A stretch of DNA of 64,000 bases from Eubacteriaceae bacterium (GCA_021770095.1 JAETRQ010000003.1:114458-178457); one strand, 5' to 3'; positions 42,943 through 53,946 are shown, numbered from the stretch's first letter. Notes: a model not told the origin generated them from the sequence alone. Numbers and translations: made by a program.

Positions 42943-43145
42943 TGAAAGCATCTGAAATCAAGGCTCTTTCTGCAGACCAGAGAGCAAAGAAACTTGCAGA
43001 ACTTAAAGAAGAACTTTTTAATCTCCATTTCCAGCAGGCTATCAACCAGCTCGACAACCCTATGAGAATTAAAGCAGTCAAGAAAGATATCGCTCGAATC
43101 AAAACTGTTGAGAGAGCAATCGAACTTGAAAATGCTAATTCTTAA
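42942..43145 (+). CDS. rpmC: 50S ribosomal protein L29
   Basis: A 67-residue L29 of two helices ([20 protein letters not shown], then VKKDIARIKTVERA). It starts on the last base of rplP. Confidence 0.96.
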   Translation: MKASEIKALSADQRAKKLAELKEELFNLHFQQAINQLDNPMRIKAVKKDIARIKTVERAIELENANS

Positions 43146-43163
43146 GAAGGAGGTAACTAAATA

Positions 43164-43418
43164 ATGGAAAGAAACCTCAGAAAAACAAGAGTAGGTATGG
43201 TTACAAGTGATAAGATGGATAAAACTGTTGTTGTTACAATTAAGGACAAAGTTCGTCATCCACTTTATAACAAAATCGTAAACCGTACTGTTAAGTACAA
43301 AGCACACGACGAAAATAACGAATGCGGCGTTGGTGACAAGGTTCTTATTATGGAATGTCGTCCATACAGCAAGGATAAGAGATGGCGTGTGGTTGAAATC
43401 GTTGAAAAGGCTAAATAA
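43164..43418 (+). CDS. rpsQ: 30S ribosomal protein S17
   Basis: An 84-residue S17. [37 protein letters not shown] and [20 protein letters not shown] match the family. AAGGAGG lies before ATG 43164. Confidence 0.97.
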   Translation: MERNLRKTRVGMVTSDKMDKTVVVTIKDKVRHPLYNKIVNRTVKYKAHDENNECGVGDKVLIMECRPYSKDKRWRVVEIVEKAK

Positions 43419-43487
43419 TCGTTACGATTTGCGTCTTTTTATAAATTTAGTCAATTAAAATAATAACTGCAACTTAGCAAAGTGTTA

Positions 43488-43516
43488 TTTTGCAGTACGA
43501 AGGAGGAAATTGCTGT
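43488..43516 (+). other. intergenic hairpin region before rplN (S10/spc border)
   Basis: The 96-base gap between rpsQ and rplN contains CTGCAA...TTGCAG around 43467-43495 and the SD AAGGAGG near 43500. It is the place where the spc operon starts in E. coli. No good promoter is visible, so a processing or translation-control role is possible. Confidence 0.3.
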
Positions 43517-43883
43517 GATACAACAGGAAAGTCGTCTTAAAGTAGCAGACAACACAGGTGCTAAAGAGCTTCTTTGCATCAGAGTTCTCGGCGGTTCAGG
43601 CAGAAGATATGCTAATATCGGCGATGTTATCGTTGCAAGTGTCAAGAAGGCAGCACCGGGTGGCGTTGTTAAAAAGGGCGAAGTTGTTAAAGCAGTCATC
43701 GTTCGTACAACTAAAGGTGTACGTCGTGACGACGGTCAGTATATTCGTTTTGATGAGAATGCTGCCGTAATTATCAGAGAGGATAAAACCCCTCGTGGTA
43801 CTCGTATTTTTGGACCGGTTGCTCGTGAGTTGAGAGAGAAAGATTATATGAAAATACTTTCTCTTGCTCCGGAAGTACTTTAA
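43515..43883 (+). CDS. rplN: 50S ribosomal protein L14
   Basis: A 122-residue L14, the normal length when started at GTG 43515 with AAGGAGG upstream; a longer frame back to 43482 runs through the [40 protein letters not shown] and [12 protein letters not shown] are diagnostic. Confidence 0.97.
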   Translation: MIQQESRLKVADNTGAKELLCIRVLGGSGRRYANIGDVIVASVKKAAPGGVVKKGEVVKAVIVRTTKGVRRDDGQYIRFDENAAVIIREDKTPRGTRIFGPVARELREKDYMKILSLAPEVL

Positions 43884-43898
43884 TGGAGGTGCAAGACT

Positions 43899-44201
43899 AT
43901 GAGTAAAATGTTTGTTAAGAGCGGAGATACCGTATTGGTTCTCAGCGGTAAATCAAAGGGTGTTAAGGGCGAAGTTGTCGCTGTAAGCCCAAAAGAAAAT
44001 AAGGTCATCGTTAAAAAGGTTAATGTTGTTACAAAGCACGTTAAACCTAAGAAGATGGGTGATCAGGGCGGACTTATCGAAGTTGAATCTGCTCTTTATG
44101 CTTCAAAAGTACAGTTGGTATGTCCTAAATGCGGTGAGGCAACTCGTGTCGGCCGTAAGGATGGCAAGCGTGTTTGCAAGAAATGCGCTAATGAATTTTA
44201 A
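43899..44201 (+). CDS. rplX: 50S ribosomal protein L24
   Basis: A 100-residue L24 with the KOW motif VLSGKSKGVKGEVVAVSPKE and a C-terminal zinc-type CPKCGEATRVG...RVCKKC, as in many Firmicutes. Confidence 0.96.
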   Translation: MSKMFVKSGDTVLVLSGKSKGVKGEVVAVSPKENKVIVKKVNVVTKHVKPKKMGDQGGLIEVESALYASKVQLVCPKCGEATRVGRKDGKRVCKKCANEF

Positions 44202-44220
44202 GTAAGGGAGGAACATAACA

Positions 44221-44763
44221 ATGGCAGCAATGTTAAAAGAAACTTATAGAAACGAAATTGCTCCTGCATTGATGAAGAAATTCGGATACAAATCTGTTAT
44301 GCAAATCCCAAAGCTTGACAAGATTGTAATCAATGTTGGTTGCGGTGAAGCCCGTGAAAATTCAAAGGTAGTTGACGCTATCATGACTGACCTTCAGGTT
44401 ATTACAGGTCAGCGTCCGGTAGTATGCCGTGCTAAGAAGTCTGTTGCTAACTTCAAACTTCGTGAAGGCATGCCAATCGGTGTTAAAGTTACTCTTCGTG
44501 GTGACAGAATGTATGAATTCCTTGAGAGATTTTTCAATCTCGCACTTCCAAGAGTTCGTGACTTCAGAGGAATTAATCCTAACTCTTTTGACGGCCGTGG
44601 TAACTATGCTATGGGTGTTAAAGAACAGTTGATTTTCCCTGAAATCGAATATGACAAGATTGATGCTGTTCGCGGTATGGACATCATCATGGTAACAACT
44701 GCAAATACTGACGAAGAGGCTCGTGAACTTCTCAAGTTAATGGGCGCTCCGTTTGCTGAGTAA
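44221..44763 (+). CDS. rplE: 50S ribosomal protein L5
   Basis: A 180-residue L5, which binds 5S r[39 protein letters not shown] and [20 protein letters not shown] are hallmarks. Confidence 0.97.
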   Translation: MAAMLKETYRNEIAPALMKKFGYKSVMQIPKLDKIVINVGCGEARENSKVVDAIMTDLQVITGQRPVVCRAKKSVANFKLREGMPIGVKVTLRGDRMYEFLERFFNLALPRVRDFRGINPNSFDGRGNYAMGVKEQLIFPEIEYDKIDAVRGMDIIMVTTANTDEEARELLKLMGAPFAE

Positions 44764-44775
44764 GGAGGGATTATC

Positions 44776-44961
44776 GTGGCAAAGACATCTATGAAAGTAA
44801 AGGCTGCTAAGCCTGCTAAGTATTCAACAAGACAATACAACAGATGCAAAATCTGCGGTAGACCTCATGCTTATCTTCGTAAGTACGGTGTATGCAGAAT
44901 ATGCTTCAGAGAACTTGCTCACAAGGGCGAGATTCCGGGTGTAAAGAAGTCATCTTGGTAA
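44776..44961 (+). CDS. rpsN: 30S ribosomal protein S14, zinc-binding type
   Basis: A 61-residue C+ form of S14 with [20 protein letters not shown] binding zinc. It starts at GTG 44776 after AAGGAGG. The short zinc form is standard for Firmicutes and supports the lineage. Confidence 0.96.
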   Translation: MAKTSMKVKAAKPAKYSTRQYNRCKICGRPHAYLRKYGVCRICFRELAHKGEIPGVKKSSW

Positions 44962-44999
44962 GAACTGAGAATTGCTAATCAAATAAGGAGGAATTATCA

Positions 45000-45398
45000 A
45001 TGCATATTACAGATCCAATCGCTGATATGCTTACAAGAATTCGTAATGCAAATTCAGCAAAGCACGATACAGTAGATATTCCTGCGTCAAACATGAAGAA
45101 GGCAATTGCTCAGATTCTTGTTGATGAAGGTTATATCAAAAATTTCAAAGTTGTTGAAGACGGAAAACAGGGTGTTATTCGTGTAACACTTAAGTACGGC
45201 GAAGGCAAGAGCCAGGTTATCACCGGTTTGCGCCGTGTATCTAAGCCGGGTCTTCGTATTTATTCAAATGTTGAAGATATGCCAAAAGTAATGAAGGGAC
45301 TCGGTGTTGCTATCGTTTCAACTTCAAAAGGCATTATGACAGACAGAGAAGCTCGCAAGCAAAACGTTGGCGGCGAAGTTTTAGCATTCATTTGGTAA
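45000..45398 (+). CDS. rpsH: 30S ribosomal protein S8
   Basis: A 132-residue S8. [20 protein letters not shown] opens it, and [20 protein letters not shown] closes it. In E. coli S8 represses the spc operon. Confidence 0.97.
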   Translation: MHITDPIADMLTRIRNANSAKHDTVDIPASNMKKAIAQILVDEGYIKNFKVVEDGKQGVIRVTLKYGEGKSQVITGLRRVSKPGLRIYSNVEDMPKVMKGLGVAIVSTSKGIMTDREARKQNVGGEVLAFIW

Positions 45399-45413
45399 GG
45401 AGGTACAGTCAGG

Positions 45414-45953
45414 ATGTCACGTATTGGTTTAAAGCCTATCACAATTCCTGCTGGTGTTGATGTTAACATCGACAATAACACTGTTACCGTTAAGGGACCA
45501 AATGGTACTCTTTCAATGGATGCTCATCCAAATATGGCTATCAGTGTTGAAGGCAGCGAGATTATCGTTAGCAGACCTAACGATGCAAAAGAAAACAGAT
45601 CTCTTCATGGTCTTACTCGTTCACTTATTGCCAATATGGTAACAGGTGTAACAGAAGGTTTTAAGAAGAATCTTGAAGTAAATGGTGTTGGTTACCGTGT
45701 TCAGATGCAGGGCAACAACCTTGTTATGAACCTTGGTTTCTCACATCAGGTTATTATGGAAGCTCCTGAAGGCATTAAGATTGAATGCCCATCAGCAAAT
45801 GCAATTGTTATCAGTGGTACTGATAAGCAGAAGGTTGGTCAGTTCGCAGCACAGGTTCGTGAAAAGAGACCACCTGAACCTTATAAGGGCAAGGGTATCA
45901 AGTATGCAGACGAGCATATCCGTCGTAAAGAAGGAAAAGCAGGTAAGAAATAA
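45414..45953 (+). CDS. rplF: 50S ribosomal protein L6
   Basis: A 179-residue L6. SRIGLKPITIPAGVDVNI and the C-terminal PPEPYKGKGIKYADEHIRRK are diagnostic. Confidence 0.97.
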   Translation: MSRIGLKPITIPAGVDVNIDNNTVTVKGPNGTLSMDAHPNMAISVEGSEIIVSRPNDAKENRSLHGLTRSLIANMVTGVTEGFKKNLEVNGVGYRVQMQGNNLVMNLGFSHQVIMEAPEGIKIECPSANAIVISGTDKQKVGQFAAQVREKRPPEPYKGKGIKYADEHIRRKEGKAGKK

Positions 45954-45971
45954 GGGAAGGAGTGAAATACT

Positions 45972-46331
45972 ATGGTTTCAAGACAAGACGCCAATAAGGC
46001 AAGAAAGAAGCGCCACGCAAGAGTTCGTGGTAAGATCAGCGGTACTGCTGAATGTCCAAGACTTAATGTATATCGCTCTCTTAGCAATATATATGCACAA
46101 TTGATTGATGACGTTGCAGGTGTAACAATTGCAAGCGCATCAACAGTTGAAAAGGACTTCAAAGCATACGGCGGCAACGTTGAGGCAGCAACAGCTGTCG
46201 GTAAAACATTAGCAGACAGAGCCAAGGCAAAGGGCATTGAAGAATGTGTATTTGACCGCGGCGGTTACGTATATCACGGTCGTGTAGCAGCAGTTGCTGA
46301 TGGCGCTCGTGAAGGCGGACTTAAGTTCTAA
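45972..46331 (+). CDS. rplR: 50S ribosomal protein L18
   Basis: A 119-residue L18, a 5S rRNA binder. [30 protein letters not shown] and [14 protein letters not shown] match the family. Confidence 0.97.
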   Translation: MVSRQDANKARKKRHARVRGKISGTAECPRLNVYRSLSNIYAQLIDDVAGVTIASASTVEKDFKAYGGNVEAATAVGKTLADRAKAKGIEECVFDRGGYVYHGRVAAVADGAREGGLKF

Positions 46332-46349
46332 CGAAGGAGGTAAATTTTT

Positions 46350-46850
46350 ATGGCAAAAATTGATGTATCTTCAATGGAACTTGAAGAAAGAGTAGTAACA
46401 ATCAACCGTGTATCAAAGACTGTAAAGGGTGGTAGAATTTTCAAGTTCTCAGCACTTGTAGTTGTTGGTGACGGTAATGGTCTTGTAGGTTTCGGTATCG
46501 GTAAGTCCGGCGAAGTTCCGGATGCTATCCGTAAGGGAATTGAAGACGCTAAGAAAAATGTAATTAAAGTTGCTCTTAAGGGAACAACAATCCCTCATGA
46601 AATTAAGGGTAAATTTGGTGCCGGTGAAGTTTTGCTTATGCCTGCTCCAAAAGGTACCGGAGTTATCGCCGGCGGTCCTGTTCGTGCTGTTGTTGAAACA
46701 GTAGGTATCAAGGATGTCAGAGCAAAGGCTATTCGTTCAAATAACCCTTGCAATGTTGTCAGAGCAACAATCAACGGCTTGAGCAAATTGCGCACAGCAG
46801 ATGAAGTTGCAGCAATCCGCGGCAAGTCAACTAAAGAAATTTTAGGTTAA
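46350..46850 (+). CDS. rpsE: 30S ribosomal protein S5
   Basis: A 166-residue S5. [40 protein letters not shown] and [19 protein letters not shown] are hallmarks of this decoding-fidelity protein. Confidence 0.97.
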   Translation: MAKIDVSSMELEERVVTINRVSKTVKGGRIFKFSALVVVGDGNGLVGFGIGKSGEVPDAIRKGIEDAKKNVIKVALKGTTIPHEIKGKFGAGEVLLMPAPKGTGVIAGGPVRAVVETVGIKDVRAKAIRSNNPCNVVRATINGLSKLRTADEVAAIRGKSTKEILG

Positions 46851-46863
46851 GGAGGGTGGAATA

Positions 46864-47043
46864 ATGGCAGATATCAAAATCAAACTCACAAAGAGTTTAA
46901 TTGGCAGCAAAGCAGACCAGATTGCCACCGCCCACTCACTTGGTCTTCGTAAAATCGGCAACGTAACAGTTCAGCCGGACAACGCACAAACACAGGGTAA
47001 GATTGCTAAAATCGCTCACCTTGTTACAGTTGTAGAAGAATAA
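46864..47043 (+). CDS. rpmD: 50S ribosomal protein L30
   Basis: A 59-residue L30: [20 protein letters not shown], then [15 protein letters not shown] and HLVTVVEE at the end. GGAGGGTGG precedes ATG 46864. It sits between rpsE and rplO, as in other Firmicutes. Confidence 0.95.
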   Translation: MADIKIKLTKSLIGSKADQIATAHSLGLRKIGNVTVQPDNAQTQGKIAKIAHLVTVVEE

Positions 47044-47057
47044 GGGGAGGTGCAGAT

Positions 47058-47501
47058 ATGAAATTACATGAACTTTCTCCTGCTAAAGGCTCTAAAAAGA
47101 GCGTAAAGAGAATAGGTAGAGGTACTGCTTCCGGCCAGGGTAAAACTTCTGGTAAAGGTCAGAAAGGTCAGAAATCTCGTTCAGGTTACAGCAGCCGTCC
47201 TGGTTTTGAAGGTGGTCAGATGCCACTCCAGAGACGTGTACCGAAGAGAGGTTTCAACAATATTTTTGCTACAGAATATGCAATTGTAAATGTTGCTGTT
47301 CTTAACGACAGATTTGATGACGGTGCAACAGTTGATGCACAAAGCCTTGTTGAAGCAGGTGTTATTAAAAAGACACTTGATGGTGTTAAAATTCTTGGTA
47401 AAGGTGAAATCACAAAAGCTCTTACTGTTAAAGTAACTGCTATCAGTGAAACAGCTAAATCTAAGATTGAAGCTGCAGGCGGTAAGGTGGAGGTGCTTTA
47501 A
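47058..47501 (+). CDS. rplO: 50S ribosomal protein L15
   Basis: A 147-residue L15. [40 protein letters not shown] and [18 protein letters not shown] are diagnostic. Its stop directly abuts the secY start. Confidence 0.97.
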   Translation: MKLHELSPAKGSKKSVKRIGRGTASGQGKTSGKGQKGQKSRSGYSSRPGFEGGQMPLQRRVPKRGFNNIFATEYAIVNVAVLNDRFDDGATVDAQSLVEAGVIKKTLDGVKILGKGEITKALTVKVTAISETAKSKIEAAGGKVEVL

Positions 47502-48851
47502 ATGATTAAAACCATCGTAAATGCATGGAAAGTAGCAGATATACGTAAGAAACTTCTGTTTACTGCATTTATCATTCTCGTTTTCAGAATAGGTTCAGTC
47601 ATTCCGGTACCGTTTCTCAACATAGTTGATGAAATCAGTGTTGGTAAAGGAAACACAATTCTCACATATTTAAGCCTGATGACAGGTAGTGCATTCACAT
47701 ACGGAACTATTTTTGCTATGTCAATCACACCTTATATCAATGCTTCAATTATTATGCAGCTTCTTGCAGTTGCAATTCCTGCACTTGAGAGATTGCAAAA
47801 GGAAGGCGAAGAGGGCAGAAAGAAAATTGCTTCTATTACCCGTTTTGTTACTGTTGCACTTGGGTTGCTTCAGTCACTCGCTTATTTCTTCTATCTCCGT
47901 GCAAACGGCTATTTGATGATGGATGTTAACGGTGCTGCTTTCACAGGTTTTGATGCTGTGTTCCAGGCAGTCGTTATTATTGCAGTTCTTACTGCAGGTA
48001 CAGCTGTTATCATGTGGCTTGGTGAACAGATTACAATCAGTGGTATAGGCAATGGTATTTCTATTATCCTTTTCGCTGGTATCGTATCTCGTTTCCCTAC
48101 TCTTATTAAACAATTATTCCAGTATCTTGATACAGGTAGACTTGTTTATAGATTCCTTGTTCCAATCGTATGTGTTATCTTCATTCTGATGATTGCATAT
48201 ATCGTATTTATGGACAATTCAGAGAGAAGACTTCCAATCTCATACGCTAAGCGTGTAGTTGGCAGAAAGATGATGGGCGGACAGTCAACACATATGCCGA
48301 TTAAGGTTAATATGTCAGGTGTACTTCCTGTTATCTTCGCTTCATCTATCCTCTCTCTTCCGGGAACAGTTCAGATGTTCCTTTCAAGTGATAAGTATGC
48401 AGGTACTTTCTGGGAGAAATTCTTCGATGCATTCCAGGGTGATTCTTGGTGGTATGCATTAATGTACTTCCTTCTTATCATATTCTTTGCTTATTTCTAT
48501 AGTACTATCCAGTACAACCCAATTGAAATGGCAAATAATCTTCGTAAAAACAATGGCGCAATTCCGGGTATCCGTCCGGGTAAGCCAACATCTGATTATA
48601 TTTTCAGAGTTCTTTCAAGGCTTACACTTATCGGTGCTTTGATGCTTTCAGTTATTGCTTTATTCCCAATCATTTATTCACTTATCTGTGATTTGGCAAT
48701 TCAGCCTCTTACTGAAGGCGGAAACGACGGTGGTATGACAATTTCTCTTGGAGGTACATCACTCATCATTATGTGCGGTGTTGCTCTTGAGACAGTTCGT
48801 CAGCTTGAGTCTCAGATGATGATGCGTCATTACAAAGGATTCCTTGACTAA
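47502..48851 (+). CDS. secY: protein translocase subunit SecY
   Basis: A 449-residue, ten-helix channel protein of the Sec translocon. RKKLLFTAFIILVFRIGSVI, the TPYINASIIMQLLAVAIP segment and RLPISYAKRVVGRKMMGGQS loop are typical; KNNGAIPGIRPGKPTSDYI is the cytoplasmic loop contacting the ribosome. Start ATG 47502 follows the rplO stop with no gap, with GGTGGAGGTG as SD inside rplO. Confidence 0.97.
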   Translation: MIKTIVNAWKVADIRKKLLFTAFIILVFRIGSVIPVPFLNIVDEISVGKGNTILTYLSLMTGSAFTYGTIFAMSITPYINASIIMQLLAVAIPALERLQKEGEEGRKKIASITRFVTVALGLLQSLAYFFYLRANGYLMMDVNGAAFTGFDAVFQAVVIIAVLTAGTAVIMWLGEQITISGIGNGISIILFAGIVSRFPTLIKQLFQYLDTGRLVYRFLVPIVCVIFILMIAYIVFMDNSERRLPISYAKRVVGRKMMGGQSTHMPIKVNMSGVLPVIFASSILSLPGTVQMFLSSDKYAGTFWEKFFDAFQGDSWWYALMYFLLIIFFAYFYSTIQYNPIEMANNLRKNNGAIPGIRPGKPTSDYIFRVLSRLTLIGALMLSVIALFPIIYSLICDLAIQPLTEGGNDGGMTISLGGTSLIIMCGVALETVRQLESQMMMRHYKGFLD

Positions 48852-48870
48852 TTATAAGGAGATATAAATT

Positions 48871-49503
48871 ATGAAACTTATTCTTCTCGGTGCTCCAGGT
48901 GCCGGTAAAGGTACACAGGCAGAAAAGATTGTTGACAAATATGGTATCCCTGCAATTTCAACAGGAAATATTCTCCGTGCCGCAGTAAAAGACGGCACAG
49001 AGATGGGACTTAAGGCTAAATCCTTTATGGATGCAGGTCAGTTGGTTCCTGATGAAGTTGTAATTGGTATTATCAAGGATAGACTTAAAGAAAAAGATTG
49101 TGAAAATGGCTTCATTCTCGATGGTTTTCCAAGAACTATTCCTCAGGCTCAAGCACTTGAGGATGCAGGTATCGAAATTGATAAGGTTGTTGATATTGAA
49201 GTTCCTGATGAGAAAATCACTAAGAGAATGAGCGGTCGCCGTGTATGTGCAAAGTGTGCAAATTCTTATCATATTGAATATAAGAAACCGGCAGTTGACG
49301 GTGTATGCGATGCTTGCGGCGGAGAACTTATACAGCGTAAAGATGATGCTCCTGAAACAGTACAGGCAAGGCTTGTTGAATACCATCAGATGACAGAACC
49401 GCTTAAAGATTTTTATAGTAATCTTGGCAAACTTGTTGTTGTTGAAGGTCAGGAAGAAGTTGCTGATACAACTGCTCTCGTCTTCGCTGCATTGGAGAAT
49501 TAA
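48871..49503 (+). CDS. adk: adenylate kinase
   Basis: A 210-residue long-form adenylate kinase (2 ADP to ATP + AMP). P-loop [12 protein letters not shown] (7-18), [13 protein letters not shown], and a zinc-type lid with CAKCANSYH and CDACGG. The zinc lid is usual in Gram-positive species. Confidence 0.97.
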   Translation: MKLILLGAPGAGKGTQAEKIVDKYGIPAISTGNILRAAVKDGTEMGLKAKSFMDAGQLVPDEVVIGIIKDRLKEKDCENGFILDGFPRTIPQAQALEDAGIEIDKVVDIEVPDEKITKRMSGRRVCAKCANSYHIEYKKPAVDGVCDACGGELIQRKDDAPETVQARLVEYHQMTEPLKDFYSNLGKLVVVEGQEEVADTTALVFAALEN

Positions 49504-49504
49504 C

Positions 49505-50254
49505 ATGGTAGTGCTAAAAAGTAGCCGAGAACTTGAACTTATGAAAGAAGCTTGTCAAATCTCGGCTGAAGCATTAATGGTAGCAGGAGAGGCGGTAAAG
49601 CCCGGTGTGTCTACCAAGGAAATTGATGAAATTGCATACAAGTTTATAAAAAAACATGGAGCAACGCCGAACTTCCTTAACTACGGTGGATTTCCTGCTA
49701 CTGCATGTATATCTATAAACGATGAAGTTATCCACGGTATCCCAAGTCATAACAGAATTATCCGAGAGGGTGATATTGTCAGTATAGATTTGGGTGCTGC
49801 AAAAAATGGATATAACGGCGATAATGCTGCCACATTTGCTGCCGGGACTTGCTCTCCCGACGCAAAGCGGCTGATGGATACTACCCGTGAGAGCCTTTAT
49901 AAAGGTATTGAACAGGCAGTTCCCGGCAACAGAATCGGTGATATATCAAATGCAGTTCAGACGTATTGTGAAGAACGTGGATTCAGTGTTGTTCGTGACT
50001 ATGTCGGTCACGGTGTCGGCACAAAACTTCATGAAGAACCAAGCGTACCAAACTTCGGTCACGCAGGTCGTGGTATCAGACTGTTACCCGGAATGACATT
50101 GGCAATTGAACCAATGATAAATCTGGGAACCTATAAGGTTAAACAACTTTCTGACGGTTGGACTGTCAAAACTGCTGATGGAAAATTATCTGCTCATTTT
50201 GAGCATACAATTGCTATCACAACAAACGGTCCGGTCATTTTAACGAAAGTATAA
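49505..50254 (+). CDS. map: methionine aminopeptidase, type I
   Basis: A 249-residue metalloprotease that removes N-terminal methionine. Metal ligands are in SIDLGAAKNGYNGDNA, GHGVGTKLHEEPSVPNFG and TLAIEPM, plus HFEHTIAIT. ATG 49505 begins one base after the adk stop; an in-frame ATG at 49424 lies inside adk. Confidence 0.96.
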   Translation: MVVLKSSRELELMKEACQISAEALMVAGEAVKPGVSTKEIDEIAYKFIKKHGATPNFLNYGGFPATACISINDEVIHGIPSHNRIIREGDIVSIDLGAAKNGYNGDNAATFAAGTCSPDAKRLMDTTRESLYKGIEQAVPGNRIGDISNAVQTYCEERGFSVVRDYVGHGVGTKLHEEPSVPNFGHAGRGIRLLPGMTLAIEPMINLGTYKVKQLSDGWTVKTADGKLSAHFEHTIAITTNGPVILTKV

Positions 50255-50337
50255 AATCAATTGCTGCAAATGCTGTAATGTGATTCCAGTTAAATCAATA
50301 ACATCAATCGTAATGAATTTTATTAGCGAGGTATAAG

Positions 50338-50556
50338 ATGTCAAAGTCAGATATGATAGAAGTTGAGGGTACAGTGGTTGAAGTTTTACCAAACACTACT
50401 TTCAAGGTAACGCTTCAGAACAACCACATCATTATTGCCCACATCAGTGGAAAACTCAGAATGAATAACATTCGTATTCTCCCTGGTGACAAGGTAACAA
50501 TTGAGATGTCACCATATGATCTTACCAAAGGTCGTATCATTTGGCGCTCAAAGTAA
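50338..50556 (+). CDS. infA: translation initiation factor IF-1
   Basis: A 72-residue OB-fold IF-1. [39 protein letters not shown] and [13 protein letters not shown] are diagnostic. The 83 bases before it hold no gene; the KOW-domain protein found here in some Clostridia is absent. Confidence 0.97.
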   Translation: MSKSDMIEVEGTVVEVLPNTTFKVTLQNNHIIIAHISGKLRMNNIRILPGDKVTIEMSPYDLTKGRIIWRSK

Positions 50557-50577
50557 ATATTTAGGAGGATATTCAAA

Positions 50578-50691
50578 ATGAAAGTTAGACCTTCTGTAAA
50601 GAAAATTTGCGAAAAGTGCAAAGTAATTAAGCGCAATGGAAGAGTAATGGTTATCTGTGAAAATCCAAAGCATAAACAGCGTCAGGGCTAA
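50578..50691 (+). CDS. rpmJ: 50S ribosomal protein L36
   Basis: A 37-residue zinc-type L36: [20 protein letters not shown] with [11 protein letters not shown] at the end (Cys-Cys-Cys-His). AGGAGG precedes ATG 50578. Confidence 0.96.
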   Translation: MKVRPSVKKICEKCKVIKRNGRVMVICENPKHKQRQG

Positions 50692-50723
50692 TCCTGAATT
50701 AATAATCGGAGGTAAACTGTAAA

Positions 50724-51092
50724 ATGGCACGTATTTCAGGTGTTGACTTACCTAATGACAAAAGAGTAGAAATCGGCCTTACCTACATTTATGGTATCGG
50801 TCTTACTACTTCTAAAAAGGTTATTGAAGCAACTGGCATCAATCCGGATACTCGTTGCAGAGATTTAACAGAAGACGATGTTAAAAAATTAAGTGACTAT
50901 ATCACAAACAATCTTACTGTTGAAGGTGACCTTCGCAGAGATATTGCTTTTGACATCAAAAGACTTATCGAAATTGGTTGCTATCGCGGTGTAAGACATA
51001 GAAAGGGTCTCCCCGTTAGAGGACAGACTTCAAAGAATAATGCTCGTACACGCAAAGGTCCTAAAAAGACTATAGCAAATAAGAAGAAATAA
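50724..51092 (+). CDS. rpsM: 30S ribosomal protein S13
   Basis: A 122-residue S13. [40 protein letters not shown] and [19 protein letters not shown] are family marks. Confidence 0.97.
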   Translation: MARISGVDLPNDKRVEIGLTYIYGIGLTTSKKVIEATGINPDTRCRDLTEDDVKKLSDYITNNLTVEGDLRRDIAFDIKRLIEIGCYRGVRHRKGLPVRGQTSKNNARTRKGPKKTIANKKK

Positions 51093-51111
51093 GTAGGAGG
51101 AAACAAATAGT

Positions 51112-51507
51112 ATGGCTACTAAAAAGACCACAGGCTCACGTAAACGTCGTGAGAAGAAAAATATTGAGCGTGGTGCTGCCCATATTCAATCAACCTTCAA
51201 CAACACAATCGTAACAATTACAGATACAAACGGTAATGCAGTTTCATGGGCTTCTGCCGGTGAAATGGGCTTCCGTGGTTCAAGAAAATCTACACCGTTT
51301 GCTGCTGCAACTGCTGCTGAAACTGCAGCAAAAACAGCTGTTGATTGTGGAATGAAGACAGTTGAAGTTTATGTTAAGGGTCCGGGCTCAGGACGCGAAT
51401 CAGCAATTAGAGCGCTTCAAACAGCAGGTCTAGAAGTAAGTCTTATTAAAGATGTTACTCCTATTCCGCATAACGGTTGTCGTCCACCAAAAAGACGCCG
51501 TGTATAG
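51112..51507 (+). CDS. rpsK: 30S ribosomal protein S11
   Basis: A 131-residue S11. [38 protein letters not shown] and [18 protein letters not shown] are diagnostic. Confidence 0.97.
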   Translation: MATKKTTGSRKRREKKNIERGAAHIQSTFNNTIVTITDTNGNAVSWASAGEMGFRGSRKSTPFAAATAAETAAKTAVDCGMKTVEVYVKGPGSGRESAIRALQTAGLEVSLIKDVTPIPHNGCRPPKRRRV

Positions 51508-51530
51508 TTCAAATTTGGAGGTTACTTGAT

Positions 51531-52157
51531 ATGGCAAGATATACAGGACCTGCTTGTAAACTTTGCCGCCGTGAAGGTAAGAAACTCTTCCTCAAAGGTG
51601 ACAGATGTTATACAAGCAAATGTGCAATTGAACGCCGTTCATATGCACCTGGCCAACATGGTCAGAACAGAAAGAAGACTTCTGAATATGGTCTTCAGCT
51701 TCGTGCAAAACAGTCTGCTCGTCGTTACTACGGTATCAGCGAAGGACAGTTCCACAAATATTTTCTTATGGCTGAACGCAAGGCTGGTGTTACAGGTTCT
51801 AACCTTCTCCAGATTTGTGAAAGCCGTTTAGATAATTTTGTTTACACTGCAGGTTTTGCAAGTTCAAGAGCTCAGGCTCGTCAGCTTGTTAACCATGCTC
51901 ATTTCACTGTTAACGGTTCAAAGGTTGATATTCCTTCATATCTCCTCAAAGCCGGTGATGTAGTTGCTGTTAAAGAAACAAGCAAAACTACAGATGAGTT
52001 CAAAACTCTTGTTGAGGCTAATGCTTCTCGTCCGGTTCCACAGTGGGTTGATGCAAATAAAGATGCTATGGAAGCAAAAGTTGTTAAACTTCCTGAAAGA
52101 GATGAAATTGCAACTCCTGTTGAAGAGCATTTAATCGTTGAGTTCTACTCTAAGTAA
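51531..52157 (+). CDS. rpsD: 30S ribosomal protein S4
   Basis: A 208-residue zinc-type S4: [20 protein letters not shown] then CYTSKC give four cysteines. The S4 RNA-binding domain includes [23 protein letters not shown] 51531 with TTGGAGGTT upstream; a longer frame to 51477 would overlap rpsK. Confidence 0.97.
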   Translation: MARYTGPACKLCRREGKKLFLKGDRCYTSKCAIERRSYAPGQHGQNRKKTSEYGLQLRAKQSARRYYGISEGQFHKYFLMAERKAGVTGSNLLQICESRLDNFVYTAGFASSRAQARQLVNHAHFTVNGSKVDIPSYLLKAGDVVAVKETSKTTDEFKTLVEANASRPVPQWVDANKDAMEAKVVKLPERDEIATPVEEHLIVEFYSK

Positions 52158-52219
52158 TAGCATTATTTTGCTGTTATTTAGCGAAAACAAAATACAACAA
52201 ATTTTTAGGAGGCTTTTAA

Positions 52220-53176
52220 ATGATCGAAATTGATAAGCCTAAAATCGAGATTGTAGATGTTTCTACTGTCGGAAGCCGCAGCACAGGCAGATTTATCGTT
52301 GAACCGCTCGAAAGAGGTTTCGGTACGACTCTCGGTAACAGTATGAGAAGAGTACTTCTTTCTTCTCTTCCTGGCTATGCTATCACTTCCGTAAAGATTG
52401 ATGGTGTTTTACACGAATTTTCAACCATTCCTCATGTTAAAGAAGATGTTACTGAGATTGTTCTTAATCTCAAGAACGTAATCCTTAAAATACATGACGA
52501 AAGTCCTAAAACCCTTTACATTGAAGTTTCAGGTGAAGGTGAGATTACTGCCGGTGATATTAAGCACGATGCAGATGTTGAAATTCTTAATCCGGACCTT
52601 CATATCGCTTATCTTGATGAAGGTGCAAGTGTGGTAATGGAACTCACTGCCGACAACGGAAGAGGTTATGTTCCTTGTGACCGTAACAAGCAGTTAATGG
52701 ATTTACCAATCGGCACAATTGCGATTGACTCAATCTATACACCTGTTCTTAAGGTTAACTACACAGTTGAAAACACCCGTGTTGGTCAGCAGACCGACTT
52801 AGACAAACTCATTCTCGACATTGAGACTGACGGCACTATTCCTGCCGACGAAGCAGCTTCACTTGCTGCTAAAATTCTCAATGACCATCTTATGCTCTTT
52901 GTTGATCTTTCTGAAGAAATCGGAAATCAGGACATTATGGTTGAGAAAGATGACGACAGTAAAGAAAAAGTTCTCGAAATGACGATTGAAGAACTTGATC
53001 TTTCCGTTCGTTCATTCAACTGTCTCAAGAGAGCAGGTATTAACACAGTAGAAGATTTAATCGGTAAATCAGAAGAAGATATGATGAAAGTCAGAAATCT
53101 TGGTCGCAAGTCACTTGATGAAGTTGTTGCTAAACTTGCTTCTCTCGGTTTCGGACTTAGTCAAGAAGAGGACTAA
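52220..53176 (+). CDS. rpoA: RNA polymerase alpha subunit
   Basis: A 318-residue alpha subunit. N-terminal dimer domain: [21 protein letters not shown]-terminal domain (about 245-310): [20 protein letters not shown] and [16 protein letters not shown], which binds UP elements and activators. TTAGGAGG precedes ATG 52220. Confidence 0.97.
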   Translation: MIEIDKPKIEIVDVSTVGSRSTGRFIVEPLERGFGTTLGNSMRRVLLSSLPGYAITSVKIDGVLHEFSTIPHVKEDVTEIVLNLKNVILKIHDESPKTLYIEVSGEGEITAGDIKHDADVEILNPDLHIAYLDEGASVVMELTADNGRGYVPCDRNKQLMDLPIGTIAIDSIYTPVLKVNYTVENTRVGQQTDLDKLILDIETDGTIPADEAASLAAKILNDHLMLFVDLSEEIGNQDIMVEKDDDSKEKVLEMTIEELDLSVRSFNCLKRAGINTVEDLIGKSEEDMMKVRNLGRKSLDEVVAKLASLGFGLSQEED

Positions 53177-53190
53177 AGGAGGGAATTTCA

Positions 53191-53532
53191 ATGCCAGGTA
53201 GCAGAAAACTGGGTCGCCCTACTGATCACAGAAAGGCTATGCTCAGAGGTATGGTTACTTATCTTTTGGAAAACGGCAAGATTGAAACAACCGTTACAAG
53301 AGCAAAAGAAGTTCGTGCAATGGCTGAGAAGATGATTACTCTCGGTAAAAATGACACACTTCATTCAAGAAGACAGGTTCTTTCTTATGTAACAAAGGAA
53401 GATGTTGTTAAAAAACTTTTTGATGAAATTGCTCCGAAATATGCAGAAAGAAACGGCGGTTATTGCCGTATTATCAAAACAGGCCCTCGTCGCGGTGATG
53501 CTGCGGAGATGTGTATTATTGAGCTTGTTTAA
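53191..53532 (+). CDS. rplQ: 50S ribosomal protein L17
   Basis: A 113-residue L17. [20 protein letters not shown] and [20 protein letters not shown] are diagnostic. Last gene of the cluster, followed by a terminator. Confidence 0.97.
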   Translation: MPGSRKLGRPTDHRKAMLRGMVTYLLENGKIETTVTRAKEVRAMAEKMITLGKNDTLHSRRQVLSYVTKEDVVKKLFDEIAPKYAERNGGYCRIIKTGPRRGDAAEMCIIELV

Positions 53533-53569
53533 AGATAATTAGCAATCAAAATATGATTAGAACTCGGCA

Positions 53570-53597
53570 CAGGCCCCCTGAACCGAGTTCTTTTTTT
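53570..53597 (+). terminator. rho-independent terminator ending the ribosomal cluster
   Basis: Arms GAACTCGG (53570-53577) and CCGAGTTC (53583-53590) flank a partly paired loop, then seven T. Confidence 0.85.
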
Positions 53598-53636
53598 ACA
53601 TTATTCATATTTTTTTAATATTTATTGTCAAAATGC

Positions 53637-53665
53637 TTGACTTTTGCGGTGATTTTGTATATAAT
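53637..53665 (+). promoter_or_regulatory. promoter of rpsU
   Basis: TTGACT (53637-53642), 17-base spacer, TATAAT (53660-53665). Confidence 0.85.
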
Positions 53666-53725
53666 CTCACACGGATATTAAAGATATATCAAATACCCTT
53701 GAAGTGGGCAAAGGGAGGGAATTGA

Positions 53726-53902
53726 ATGAGCCAAGTTAAAGTAAAAGAAAATGAATCTCTTGACAGCGCACTCAGAAGATTCAAGCGCCAGACTTCTCGT
53801 GATGGTATTATCCAGGAAGTTCGTAAAAGAGAGCATTATGAGAAACCTTCTGTTGCTCGTAAGAAGAAGAGCGAGGCTGCTCGTAAAAGAAAGTATAAAT
53901 AA
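53726..53902 (+). CDS. rpsU: 30S ribosomal protein S21
   Basis: A 58-residue S21: [20 protein letters not shown], then [15 protein letters not shown] and a basic tail. GGGAGGG precedes ATG 53726. Has its own promoter and terminator. Confidence 0.95.
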   Translation: MSQVKVKENESLDSALRRFKRQTSRDGIIQEVRKREHYEKPSVARKKKSEAARKRKYK

Positions 53903-53917
53903 TTTTATACATACCGC

Positions 53918-53946
53918 AGTAGGAGTTTTTAACTCCTACTTTTTTG
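53918..53946 (+). terminator. rho-independent terminator after rpsU
   Basis: Perfect ten-base arms AGTAGGAGTT (53918-53927) and AACTCCTACT (53931-53940), TTT loop, then a T run. Confidence 0.9.
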